From an uncultured Parasphingopyxis sp. (GTDB lineage: Bacteria > Pseudomonadota > Alphaproteobacteria > Sphingomonadales > Sphingomonadaceae), in contig CAMYKP010000006.1 of assembly GCA_947259005.1 (NCBI GenBank), positions 372,001-436,000 on the forward strand: a stretch of DNA of 64,000 bases, given 5' to 3'. The notes under the pieces were generated by a model. The model was not told the DNA's origin. It saw only the letters and a list, made by a program, of their open reading frames with translations, and made no database searches. This document shows positions 43,925 through 51,339 of this stretch, in pieces. The position numbers and the translations under genes were made by a program. Position 1 is the stretch's first letter. Each line of letters begins with the position of its first letter.

Positions 43925-44227
43925 ATGAATTGGGGAAGTCCGGCCTTTGTTCTGGCCATCATAGGAATGAGTTTCCTGGCCTGGATCATCACCACGGCCA
44001 TCAGAGCCAAGCACGGCTATCCGTTGGAGAATGAATGGGGCGGTTCAACTCACCGGGCAGATCCGGAAAGTGGCCGAAAAATTGAATTGCTGTCCAATGA
44101 AAATGGCGAACTGAAGGACAAGATCATTCACCTCGAAGAACGCATTTCGGTCCTCGAACGGATCGCCACGGACGGCAGCACCAGACTCGCGAACGAGATC
44201 GAAAATCTCCGCGGCGCGGCTGAATAG
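43925..44227 (+). CDS. Psp-linked small membrane coiled-coil protein 1
   Basis: 100 aa. One membrane helix (about 7-27, FVLAIIGMSFLAWIITTAI), a linker with KHGYPLENEWGG, then a coiled coil ending RISVLERIATDGSTRLANEI. This is the TM-plus-coiled-coil layout of PspB, but the end motif is closer to the tail of PspC. GGTTCAGGGAGG stands before the start, as before several genes here. It is 27 bases after pspC and surely in the same operon. No separate family is known to me. Confidence 0.75.
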   Translation: MNWGSPAFVLAIIGMSFLAWIITTAIRAKHGYPLENEWGGSTHRADPESGRKIELLSNENGELKDKIIHLEERISVLERIATDGSTRLANEIENLRGAAE

Positions 44228-44239
44228 GGAGAAGAGAAA

Positions 44240-44566
44240 ATGGACCCCGCAAAAGCTCAATTATTGGCTGATCTGGCCCCGGCAATCGCTGTAGTGGTCA
44301 TCGTTGTCATGGCCGCCTGGGTGGCCACGACCTGGCTGAGGATCAAGAACGGTTATCCTCTCGATGACGGAATGGGCGGCGCCCACCATCCGCAAGTCGA
44401 TCGCCAGACCAGGGATGAGATCAAGCTGCTCAACCAGGAAAATACGCAGCTCCGCGATGAGCTCGCCGGCCTGAAGAACCGGCTCGCCAATGTCGAAACC
44501 ATAGTCACCGACAGAGGTTACGGGCTCGATCAGGAAATCGAGCGCCTGCGCGACAAGGCTGAATAG
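44240..44566 (+). CDS. Psp-linked small membrane coiled-coil protein 2
   Basis: 108 aa. Membrane helix at about 13-33 (AIAVVVIVVMAAWVATTWL), the linker KNGYPLDDGMGGAHH shares the K-x-G-Y-P-L-x4-GG pattern with protein 1, and the coiled coil ends RLANVETIVTDRGYGLDQEI. This makes proteins 1 and 2 the closest pair of the set. It follows 12 bases after protein 1 with its own GGGAGAAG. Confidence 0.75.
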   Translation: MDPAKAQLLADLAPAIAVVVIVVMAAWVATTWLRIKNGYPLDDGMGGAHHPQVDRQTRDEIKLLNQENTQLRDELAGLKNRLANVETIVTDRGYGLDQEIERLRDKAE

Positions 44567-44577
44567 GGAGTAGGATC

Positions 44578-44847
44578 ATGGATTTGGAATTGATGGGCAT
44601 ATTGCTGATGACGGTAGTCTTCCCGATTTGCGCGGTCACTTTCTGGATATTCGGCGGGAAATGGTTCGAGCTCCGCAAGGCAGAGGCTGAGGCGAATGTC
44701 CGCATGACTGCCGAAAGTGCCGCACAATATGCGGCGAAAACCGAACGGCTCGAGCAGCGTGTGGCAACGCTGGAACGGATCCTGACGGACCGGTCAACGG
44801 GCCTCAGCGAAGAAATAGAAAATTTGCGGGACAAACCGCTCAACTAG
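44578..44847 (+). CDS. Psp-linked small membrane coiled-coil protein 3
   Basis: 89 aa. Membrane helix at about 6-26 (MGILLMTVVFPICAVTFWIF), then GGKWFELRKAEAEANVRM, a run of Ala/Glu coiled coil, and the end motif RVATLERILTDRSTGLSEEI. It lacks the KxGYPL linker. Starts 11 bases after protein 2 with GGGAGTAGG. Confidence 0.75.
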   Translation: MDLELMGILLMTVVFPICAVTFWIFGGKWFELRKAEAEANVRMTAESAAQYAAKTERLEQRVATLERILTDRSTGLSEEIENLRDKPLN

Positions 44848-44875
44848 ACAAGTTCAAGGTTCAGGGAGACGCTAG

Positions 44876-45145
44876 ATGTTTGACAATCCTTTTTCGATGG
44901 TCGTCGCAATCGTACTGATTACCGCAATCGCCGGTGTTCTGAGAGCAAAATACAAGGCCGAGCAAGGGATCGTCGAAGACGCGAATGGCGAGCATCGCCG
45001 CCTGATCGACCCTGACGCCGGGAGGATGCGGGAAGAGATCAAACAGTTGAAGGACCGCATCGCCGTCCTTGAACGGATCGCCACCGACAAAAGCAATCGG
45101 CTCGAAGATGAAATCGAAGCTCTGCGCGACACGACGCACAGCTGA
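44876..45145 (+). CDS. Psp-linked small membrane coiled-coil protein 4
   Basis: 89 aa. Short membrane helix at about 7-23 (SMVVAIVLITAIAGVLRA), then YKAEQGIVEDANGEHRR and a coiled coil ending RIAVLERIATDKSNRLEDEI. The end is nearly identical to that of protein 1. It is preceded by GGTTCAGGGAGACGC, the same leader type as protein 1. Confidence 0.75.
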   Translation: MFDNPFSMVVAIVLITAIAGVLRAKYKAEQGIVEDANGEHRRLIDPDAGRMREEIKQLKDRIAVLERIATDKSNRLEDEIEALRDTTHS

Positions 45146-45176
45146 AAATACTGGTTCAGGAAAGAAAGGAATAGTC

Positions 45177-45419
45177 ATGCAGGATCAAATCCCGACACTG
45201 GCCACAACGGCAGCCGGATTGATTGGCTTGATGATTGCCAGCCTCGTTGCACTGAAGGGCTGGCGCGGATGGCTTGAATTGAAGCGGATGGAGCTGCAGC
45301 AGACGGCAGCCTTGTCCGGCGATGTTCCCGCACCCAGCACGGGATCGCGGATCGAAGTCGCCGACCTCAAGGAGCGTGTCCGCAAGCTCGAAGCCATCGC
45401 TGCCGGTATCGAACTTTAA
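45177..45419 (+). CDS. Psp-linked small membrane coiled-coil protein 5
   Basis: 80 aa, start ATG 45177 (MQDQIPTLATTAAGLIGLM). A membrane helix at about 10-27 precedes WRGWLELKRMELQQTAAL, a Pro/Ser linker and a short coiled coil ending LKERVRKLEAIAAGIEL. It keeps the first half of the shared end motif but lacks the TDxxxxL part. GGTTCAGGAAAGAAAGG precedes the start. It is the last gene before a terminator. Confidence 0.72.
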   Translation: MQDQIPTLATTAAGLIGLMIASLVALKGWRGWLELKRMELQQTAALSGDVPAPSTGSRIEVADLKERVRKLEAIAAGIEL

Positions 45420-45433
45420 CAACACCCGAATTC

Positions 45434-45531
45434 GTCATTCCGCTCGCCCCGCGGAATCTTTTCGGCCTGGCCCACAACTCCCTTCCGAAAAGGCCCCGGC
45501 ATCCTGTGCCGGGGCGACGTACCGGGGTGAC
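45434..45531. repeat. REP/BIME-like pair of hairpins between psp operon and sufE
   Basis: Two GC-rich hairpins stand in tandem: ATTCCGC/GCGGAAT at 45437-45457 and CCCCGGCA/TGCCGGGG at 45494-45514. The outer ends GTCATTCC and GGGGTGAC are near inverse copies. This is the look of the dispersed palindromic repeats common in sphingomonad intergenic regions. No second copy is in the window, so its dispersion is unproven. Confidence 0.45.
45437..45462 (+). terminator. Rho-independent terminator of the psp operon
   Basis: Arms ATTCCGC (45437-45443) and GCGGAAT (45451-45457) with a 7-base loop, followed by CTTTT. It begins 17 bases after the last psp gene. Confidence 0.65.
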
Positions 45532-45562
45532 GGGCGGCCAGCCAGCCCCTAAATGACCGGGC

Positions 45563-45976
45563 ATGACCCAATCCACCACACTCGACGAAGTCCGCGAGGA
45601 ATATGATTTTCTCGACAGCGACGATCGCTACCGGCTCCTGATCGATCTCGGGCAGACGCTTGACGATATGCCCGACGCCCTGAAAACCGATGCAACACTG
45701 GTGCGCGGCTGCTCGGCCTCGGTCTGGGTTTATCCGACGCAATTGGTTGACGGGCGACTGCATTTCCTCGCCGACAGCAATGCTGCGATTACCAAAGGGA
45801 TCATAGCGCTTGTGCTGCTGGCTGTGCAGGACCGCATGCCAGCAGAAATACTAACGACCGATATCACCGCCGAACTCGCAAGTTTCGATCTCAAGAACCA
45901 GCTCAGTTCGAACCGGACACAGGGTATTCCGAACATGATCGCCCTGATCCGCGAAACGGCAGAGCGCTACAGCTGA
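45563..45976 (+). CDS. sufE: SufE-family cysteine desulfuration protein
   Basis: 137 aa. Accepts persulfide sulfur from the cysteine desulfurase SufS on the Cys of LVRGCSASVWVYP, the SufE signature, and passes it to the Fe-S scaffold. RLLIDLGQTLDDMP is the family start. It stands alone, but two cysteine desulfurases are encoded in this window at 60993-63247. Convergent with the J-domain gene. Confidence 0.93.
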   Translation: MTQSTTLDEVREEYDFLDSDDRYRLLIDLGQTLDDMPDALKTDATLVRGCSASVWVYPTQLVDGRLHFLADSNAAITKGIIALVLLAVQDRMPAEILTTDITAELASFDLKNQLSSNRTQGIPNMIALIRETAERYS

Positions 45977-45985
45977 GGTTCAGGG

Positions 45986-46531
45986 TCAGGACCCCTGGGC
46001 ACCTTTCCAGCTACGGCGCTCTTCTGCGACTCTCAAAACATCCCATGCCGCCTGCCCCGCCTGGAAGCGTTTGGCCGCATCGGCATCGTCGGGATTCACA
46101 TCCGGGTGGTTTTCCTTGGCAAGTTTACGCCACGCTTTTTTAACGGTCGCAATGTCCGCATCGCTATCGAGTTCAAGTATTTCCAAAGCGAGCATTTCAT
46201 CGGAGCTGCGCGTGCCATCACCGGGGCCGCCCCAGCCATAATGCGATGCTTGGCCGAACCCGCCGGCATCACGCTGTTCGTCGCGCTCACGCTGTTCGCG
46301 CTGCTCCTTGGTCAGGCCTTCGAAGTAATTATAGTTGCGGTTATATTCGGCAGCGTGTTTCTCGCAGAAATACCAGCGTTCGGGGCTGTTCGGCGATTTA
46401 GGCGCGGGCCGATCGCCCGGTTCTTCGCACAGATGGCGGTCACAGATGCGCACCTCGACCGTATCCCGCGAGGATTCATATCCTCTCCAGCGCGGGAACC
46501 CCCAGTCATTCTTTCGTCGTCCGCCTGCCAT
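45986..46531 (-). CDS. J-domain (DnaJ-like) protein
   Basis: 181 aa. A C-terminal J domain holds the HPD motif in AWRKLAKENHPDVNPDDADAAKRF, which stimulates DnaK ATPase. The N-terminal half is unusual: several Cys and His residues (VRICDRHLCEEPG, WYFCEKHAAEYN) suggest a small metal site, followed by a Glu/Arg-rich helix and a Gly-rich linker. Similar short J proteins occur in sphingomonads; client unknown. Confidence 0.88.
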   Translation of the reverse strand: MAGGRRKNDWGFPRWRGYESSRDTVEVRICDRHLCEEPGDRPAPKSPNSPERWYFCEKHAAEYNRNYNYFEGLTKEQREQRERDEQRDAGGFGQASHYGWGGPGDGTRSSDEMLALEILELDSDADIATVKKAWRKLAKENHPDVNPDDADAAKRFQAGQAAWDVLRVAEERRSWKGAQGS

Positions 46532-46550
46532 AACTGCTTAGTCTAACTCC

Positions 46551-46594
46551 CAAAACAGGAACGGGCCACCGCCTGATAGGCTATGACCCGTTCC
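46551..46594 (-). terminator. Probable terminator after the Yip1-family gene
   Basis: Arms GGAACGGG (46558-46565) and CCCGTTCC (46587-46594) form a perfect 8-base stem; on the minus strand TGTTTTG follows, a weak U-tract. Confidence 0.5.
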
Positions 46595-46638
46595 GCGATA
46601 ATTTTTATCCAACCGGACGATTTAGCCCGGTGTGAAAA

Positions 46639-47244
46639 TCAACGATAGGCTGCCGCTCCGACAAGCCCTGCCGTTCCAATGATCGACGATATGAGAATGC
46701 CCATAATCACGGCCATCACGACAAAGTACGCAATGATCCAGATAATGATCGTAACTGCAGTATAGCCGACCGCTTTGTTTTCCGGCACTTTCATAACCGC
46801 CTGACTACCCAGATAGAGCAGATAGGCCGAATAGGCGAATGCTGCCAAGGATAGCAGGAAGTTCAGGCCCGGGATGAAACCGAAAAAGCCCGCAATCCAG
46901 CCGGGCGTGGCGGAGTAGACAACCAGCTTCATGGCCGACAGGTCATTTTTCGCACCGTCAAAACTGGGTGCCAACGCGTTGGCGATTATACCCATCAGAT
47001 AGATTATGCCGAGGCCGATAATGTAACCGGCGATCGCCGTGACCAGGAAATAATTCATTCCGAAATAGCGATACGGCCCGAACGACAGCGCAAATCCGAT
47101 AAGCGTGCCGATAATCGGCAATGCCGCCAAAATCATCGCATATCCGGTGAAAAGCCCCATAGTTGAGCCCTGTTCAGCATCAATTTTCGACCATTCCGTC
47201 TTGGGCGATAACAGGATATTTTTTGCGCGATCTATCAAGCTCAT
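46639..47244 (-). CDS. Yip1-domain membrane protein
   Basis: 201 aa with about five membrane helices. The N-terminus MSLIDRAKNILLSPKTEWSKI and the GAKNDLSAMKLVVYSATPGWIAG stretch are typical of the bacterial Yip1/DUF1282 group. The role in bacteria is unknown. ATG 47244 is chosen (AAAGGGGAACGGTT upstream); the frame is open a further 13 codons. Confidence 0.85.
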   Translation of the reverse strand: MSLIDRAKNILLSPKTEWSKIDAEQGSTMGLFTGYAMILAALPIIGTLIGFALSFGPYRYFGMNYFLVTAIAGYIIGLGIIYLMGIIANALAPSFDGAKNDLSAMKLVVYSATPGWIAGFFGFIPGLNFLLSLAAFAYSAYLLYLGSQAVMKVPENKAVGYTAVTIIIWIIAYFVVMAVIMGILISSIIGTAGLVGAAAYR

Positions 47245-47335
47245 AACCGTTCCCCTTTTTATGTATCCGAATATGTGAACCAAATTGCTCGATTCGTAAA
47301 GCAGGCGCGGTATTACGCGGCTGTGCCGCAGATCA

Positions 47336-47710
47336 CTGCCAGAGGGCCTATAAGCCGGGTTTTGTCCAGCGGATCACTCCGCCTGTGCGACCATTCCTCT
47401 AGGAACGGGATTGCTCCCGCCCTCAAGCGACCAACCCGGACGACAGGCCGAACCCAAGCCTATATGCCATCCCTATTCGGTCTTGCTCCCGGTGGGGTTT
47501 GCCGTGCCGCGGCCATTGCTGGCGCGCGCGGTGCGCTCTTACCGCACCCTTTCACTATCGCCGGGCCGAAGCCGTGGGCAATCTGCTTTCTGTGGCACTT
47601 TCCCTGGGGTCGCCCCCGCCGGACATTATCCGGCACCGTGGGTCCATGGAGCCCGGACTTTCCTCGCGGCATAATTGCCCCGCGGTCGCCCAGCCCTCTG
47701 GCCCTCCCTA
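47336..47710 (-). ncRNA. rnpB: RNase P RNA, class A
   Basis: Catalytic RNA that removes 5' leaders of pre-tRNAs. On the minus strand the conserved stretches appear in order: GAGGAAAGTCCGGGCTCC (complement of 47648-47665), ACAGAAAGCAGATTGCCC (about 47576-47593) and ACAAAACCCGGCTTATAGGC near the 3' end (47346-47365). The ends CAGAGGGC and GCCCTCTG can close helix P1. The 5' end is within a few bases of the stop codon of the amidase gene (47708-47710), so the promoter must lie inside that gene. The exact ends are estimates. Confidence 0.95.
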
Positions 47711-48400
47711 TCTAGCGTCGCCTTGCTCGCGATCCAAGAGCAGGCGGAAAAGAATGGCGCGGGACTGACCGTCAATAGTTCCGTCGATCAATTCGGGGCG
47801 AAATCGGCGCTGGAACGCAACGACCGCAGCGAGTTTGTCTTCGATGTCATAACCGAAGCGTTCAAGTGCGATCAGGAAGGCGCTGTCCGTCCATTCCGGA
47901 TCGGTAGTTGCATCCTCGGGCCGGGCTAGGGCGAGGTTAAGCCGCGCCAGCTTGTCCCACGGGAAAAGTTCGCCCGGATCCTGTTTACGGGCAGGTGCGA
48001 CGTCCGAATGGCCAACCACATTGGCCCGCGGGATATCGTGCCGCTTGTGGATTTCATGGGCCAGCCGGACAACTGCGGCGATCTGGTCATCGGGAAAGGG
48101 ATGATAGCCGAATTCATGGCCGGGATTGACGATCTCGATCCCGATGCTGGCCGAATTTACGTCGGTGATACCACGCCAGTAGGAGGCACCCGCATGCCAG
48201 GCTCGCTTGCCTTCATCGACGAGCTGCAGGACCGTGCCGTCTTCATTCACGACATAGTGCGCGGAAACACCTGCATCGGCGCTGGTCAAGCGCCTGATGG
48301 CCGAGGCTCCATCGCGCATACCGGTATAGTGCATGACCAGCATTGATACCGGCAATTTGCGATCGTTGAAATTCGGAGAGGGCGTGTCGACTATTGTCAC
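47708..48400 (-). CDS. N-acetylmuramoyl-L-alanine amidase, AmiD/AmpD type
   Basis: 230 aa of the amidase_2 fold. Zinc ligands are His in VMHYTGMRDG, His in WHAGASYWRG and the VVGHSDVAPARKQDPGELF block with the Asp; NSASIGIEIVN is diagnostic. A C-terminal peptidoglycan-binding domain follows (ALERFGYDIEDKLAAVVAFQRRFRP). No signal peptide is visible, so it is probably cytoplasmic and recycles anhydro-muropeptides (AmpD role), linking to AmgK/MurU. Start GTG 48400 with AGGGAA upstream. rnpB begins at its stop. Confidence 0.9.
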   Translation of the reverse strand: MTIVDTPSPNFNDRKLPVSMLVMHYTGMRDGASAIRRLTSADAGVSAHYVVNEDGTVLQLVDEGKRAWHAGASYWRGITDVNSASIGIEIVNPGHEFGYHPFPDDQIAAVVRLAHEIHKRHDIPRANVVGHSDVAPARKQDPGELFPWDKLARLNLALARPEDATTDPEWTDSAFLIALERFGYDIEDKLAAVVAFQRRFRPELIDGTIDGQSRAILFRLLLDREQGDAR

Positions 48401-48504
48401 CGGGATCGTTCCCTGGCGAATCCGCGAAACCCCATTGGAAAAGACTTTTTATGCAGCATCCGGAGGATACCGCCCAAAATCATCTCCAAGGTCAAGGGGC
48501 AAGC

Positions 48505-49347
48505 CTATGCTACGCTTGATATCTGTTGAGGTTCGGACAGTGCAAGCTGGTACAGGGATCTTACGCCGGGCAAAACTCTGAACCGATCAGTATAGCCAAG
48601 AACAGTCTCACCGGCGCCCAGTATCAAGCCGCCATCCGGTGCCATTACCGTCGATATATTCTGTAGCGCAGAGCTTCGATTGGCGGCCGGGAAATACAGC
48701 AGAACATTGCGGCACAGGACAAGGTCGAACTGACCGGGAGGTGGAACGTCGAGGACGTTTTGACAGCGGAATCGAACCATTTTCCGGAGGGATTCATCGA
48801 TCCGCCAGTGGCTCCCACTTTGCTCAAACCAGCGCAGCATAAGGCGCGCGGGTAAACCGCGCTGAATCTCGAATTGGCTATAATCGCCTATCCGGGCACG
48901 ATTTATGGCCGTACGCGAAACATCGGTGCCCAGCAGTTCAATCGACCATCCACGCCACTGTGCGGCATTGTCGCAAAAATGCATTGCCAGCGAATAAATC
49001 TCCTGCCCGGTAGAGCATCCCGCGCTCCAGATTCTGATTCTCTTCGTACCCTGACGGTTAACCGCGATGTTTTCGATTACCTTGAACAAGTCTGCAAAGG
49101 CCTCGCTGTCCCGAAAGAAATAGGTTTCATTATTGAGCAGTGCATCGATCGTTTCATTGCATAAAGCTGCGCTACCCGGCTCGGCCAGACGGGCAACCAG
49201 TTCATCGCAGCTCGCTATGCCACGGGCTTTCAGGATCGGTTTGAGCGCCATCTCGATCCGCCAGTGCCGTCCTGTCGACAAGCGCTGTCCCGTTCTCGCT
49301 TCAAGCAGCGACGAAAGCATGTTCAGGGAGGCCGGGTTCACGTGCAT
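48505..49347 (-). CDS. cheR: Chemotaxis protein methyltransferase CheR
   Basis: Adds methyl groups to glutamates of chemoreceptors using SAM. 280 aa: N-terminal helical domain, LLNNETYFFRDSEAFADL, the SAM motif RIWSAGCSTGQEIYSLAM, LLGTDVSRTAINRARIGDYSQFEI (in parts) and FDLVLCRNVLLYF. ATG 49347 overlaps the cheB stop by 10 bases. Last gene of the che cluster. Confidence 0.93.
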   Translation of the reverse strand: MHVNPASLNMLSSLLEARTGQRLSTGRHWRIEMALKPILKARGIASCDELVARLAEPGSAALCNETIDALLNNETYFFRDSEAFADLFKVIENIAVNRQGTKRIRIWSAGCSTGQEIYSLAMHFCDNAAQWRGWSIELLGTDVSRTAINRARIGDYSQFEIQRGLPARLMLRWFEQSGSHWRIDESLRKMVRFRCQNVLDVPPPGQFDLVLCRNVLLYFPAANRSSALQNISTVMAPDGGLILGAGETVLGYTDRFRVLPGVRSLYQLALSEPQQISSVA

Positions 49348-50453
49348 CCGAATGCCCTTGCACGGCGTGTAACGTGATTTGCCAAGTCCATCGGGGGAGC
49401 AATGGCGCTTGCAATGCCTTGCCGGGCAACCGCGCCGGGCATGCCCCAGACGACCGAGCTTTTCCTGTCCTGAGCCAGAACTTCCCCACCCGCTTTCGCG
49501 AGCGCTTCGGCACCTACGGCGCCATCTCGGCCCATTCCGGTCAGCACGACCCCAATCGCATCGCTGCCATAGACCTCTGCAACACTGGACAGCATCGGAT
49601 CGACGGATGGACAAAACCCGTTATGCGAGCGATCGTAATCAAAGCAGACCCGGACATGATCAGCATCTCGCCTGACCGTTAGATGTGCATCGCCCGGGGC
49701 AATCAGAATCTCTCCATCTTCAACGCGCTGGCCATCACGGGCGGGAATCGTCTTGCGACCCGAAGCTGTTTGCAGCTGCCTGGCAAAATAGACGATGAAA
49801 TCTGCCGGCAAATGCTGCGTGACCAAGATAGGCATCGTAAAATCGCGCGGCAGTTCCGCGAAAAATGCCGACAGGGCATGAATGCCGCCGGTCGATGCGC
49901 CAATCGCGAGACATTTTACCGGTCGCCTTACCGAAACGCCCCTCGCCGCATCATGGTTTGTCTTCTCGCCATATGACCGCGATGCAGATTCTTGCCGAGT
50001 ATTACGCTCTGTCAAACGGTGCATTTTTTCGAGAAGCGAGACCGCAAACTGTTCGTTCAGGGCCGGGCTGTTCGGCTTCAATATGAAATCGCTCGCGCCC
50101 ATAGCCATTGCACGAACCGATGCTTGAGCGTTTTCGCTACAATGCGAAGAAACAATCAGGACAGGCGCGCGCCGGCTAGCATGAAGAACATAGGGGATGG
50201 CCTCGATACCATCCATGCCCGGCATTTCGATATCCAGGATAACCAGATCAACGGATAGGGTTTTTAGCTTTTCAAGCGCTTCTTCAGCACTTCCGGCATG
50301 ACCAACAACTTGAAAATTGTCCGTATCGTTGACCACCCGCTGCACGATCAGCCGCGCGACGGCGGAATCGTCAACTACAAGAACATTGCGGCTGTTCGGT
50401 CGCTTCAGCGAATTCGGGATCGGGGAGTCAGGCCGGCTGGCCACTATCAACAC
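49338..50453 (-). CDS. cheB: Chemotaxis response regulator / protein-glutamate methylesterase CheB
   Basis: 371 aa: receiver domain (NVLVVDDSAVARLIVQRVV, phospho-Asp in LVILDIEMPGMDG) and methylesterase domain with the catalytic Ser in AIGASTGGIHAL, His in VTQHLPADF and Asp in TGMGRDGAVG. It removes methyl groups or deamidates receptor glutamines. The start is uncertain (GTG 50453, TTG 50450 or GTG 50444); all overlap the end of cheY. Confidence 0.93.
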   Translation of the reverse strand: MLIVASRPDSPIPNSLKRPNSRNVLVVDDSAVARLIVQRVVNDTDNFQVVGHAGSAEEALEKLKTLSVDLVILDIEMPGMDGIEAIPYVLHASRRAPVLIVSSHCSENAQASVRAMAMGASDFILKPNSPALNEQFAVSLLEKMHRLTERNTRQESASRSYGEKTNHDAARGVSVRRPVKCLAIGASTGGIHALSAFFAELPRDFTMPILVTQHLPADFIVYFARQLQTASGRKTIPARDGQRVEDGEILIAPGDAHLTVRRDADHVRVCFDYDRSHNGFCPSVDPMLSSVAEVYGSDAIGVVLTGMGRDGAVGAEALAKAGGEVLAQDRKSSVVWGMPGAVARQGIASAIAPPMDLANHVTRRARAFGCT

Positions 50454-50814
50454 CGTTCTGGGCGAGCTCGATTTTGCTTAGCAGCGTCTCCCGGTCGAAT
50501 GGCTTCATGATATATTCGTCAGCGCCGGCATCCATCGCCCGCCGGATTTGATCTGCGTCATTTTCAGTTGTGCAGAAGATGATCTTTGGCCGGTTGTCGA
50601 GGGCCAGCGCTTTCAGCGCGTGCAGGAATTCCATCCCGTCCATGACAGGCATGTTCCAGTCCAGAAGGATAACATCCGGAATGTCGTGTTTCAAAAATTC
50701 GATCGCCTCGCTGCCGTCACCTGCTTCCTCGACTGAAAAGTCGAGTGTCTCCAGCATATGACAGGCGACTTTTCGAATGACTTTCGAATCGTCCACAACA
50801 AGACATTTCTTCAC
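50428..50814 (-). CDS. cheY: CheY-type single-domain response regulator
   Basis: 128 aa, receiver domain only. Acidic pocket and start KKCLVVDDSKVIRKVA, phospho-Asp in VILLDWNMPVMDGMEFL, Thr in IIFCTTEND, Lys in YIMKPFDRETL. Start GTG 50814 with AGAGG four bases upstream. Output could be flagellar, or a histidine kinase target; no motor genes are in the window. Confidence 0.92.
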   Translation of the reverse strand: MKKCLVVDDSKVIRKVACHMLETLDFSVEEAGDGSEAIEFLKHDIPDVILLDWNMPVMDGMEFLHALKALALDNRPKIIFCTTENDADQIRRAMDAGADEYIMKPFDRETLLSKIELAQNGVDSGQPA

Positions 50815-50899
50815 GCGACCTCTCCCCAAGGATTTCCCCGATGGAATGCGTAGGGACCGGTGGTAACTTTGGCGTTAACGGTGATGGGCACAATCATCA

Positions 50900-51334
50900 C
50901 TACGCCGCCCTGCTCGCCGACGACGAGATGAGCGCGGACGGGTCAATGACAGCCACGGAATGCCCCTCCACTTCGATTACACCGAGAGAAATCCTGCGCC
51001 ATCCCGGCTCGAACGCACCTTCCAGTTTTTCCGGTAGTTCCCGACATTCACAAACGTCATGAACCTCATCGACTGCGAGGCCATAGAGAAAATCGACTAT
51101 ATTGACGACGATGAGGGACTGCCCCCGCAAAACGGATGCGGGCCGGCCATCTATAGCCGCCAAAGTATCGATCACGGTAATCACATTGCTCCGCAATGCG
51201 GCTACGCCCGCCACCATTGGCGCAGCGCGCGGCACCGGAATTACATCGGGTGCCGGTACGACAGACCCGATGGTGTCAGCAGACATGGCGAACCGGGTGC
51301 CTCCTGCTTCGGCTACAAGATAGAGTTGCTCCAC
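50900..51334 (-). CDS. cheW: CheW-type coupling protein
   Basis: 144 aa SH3-like CheW domain: EQLYLVAEAGGTRFAMSADTI (quoted in parts: YLVAEAGGTRFAM), VPRAAPMVAGVAALRSNVI, and ILxxVNIVDFLYGLAVDEV. It couples receptors to CheA. Start GTG 51334, five bases after the cheA stop. Confidence 0.9.
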   Translation of the reverse strand: MEQLYLVAEAGGTRFAMSADTIGSVVPAPDVIPVPRAAPMVAGVAALRSNVITVIDTLAAIDGRPASVLRGQSLIVVNIVDFLYGLAVDEVHDVCECRELPEKLEGAFEPGWRRISLGVIEVEGHSVAVIDPSALISSSASRAA

Positions 51335-51339
51335 GACGG

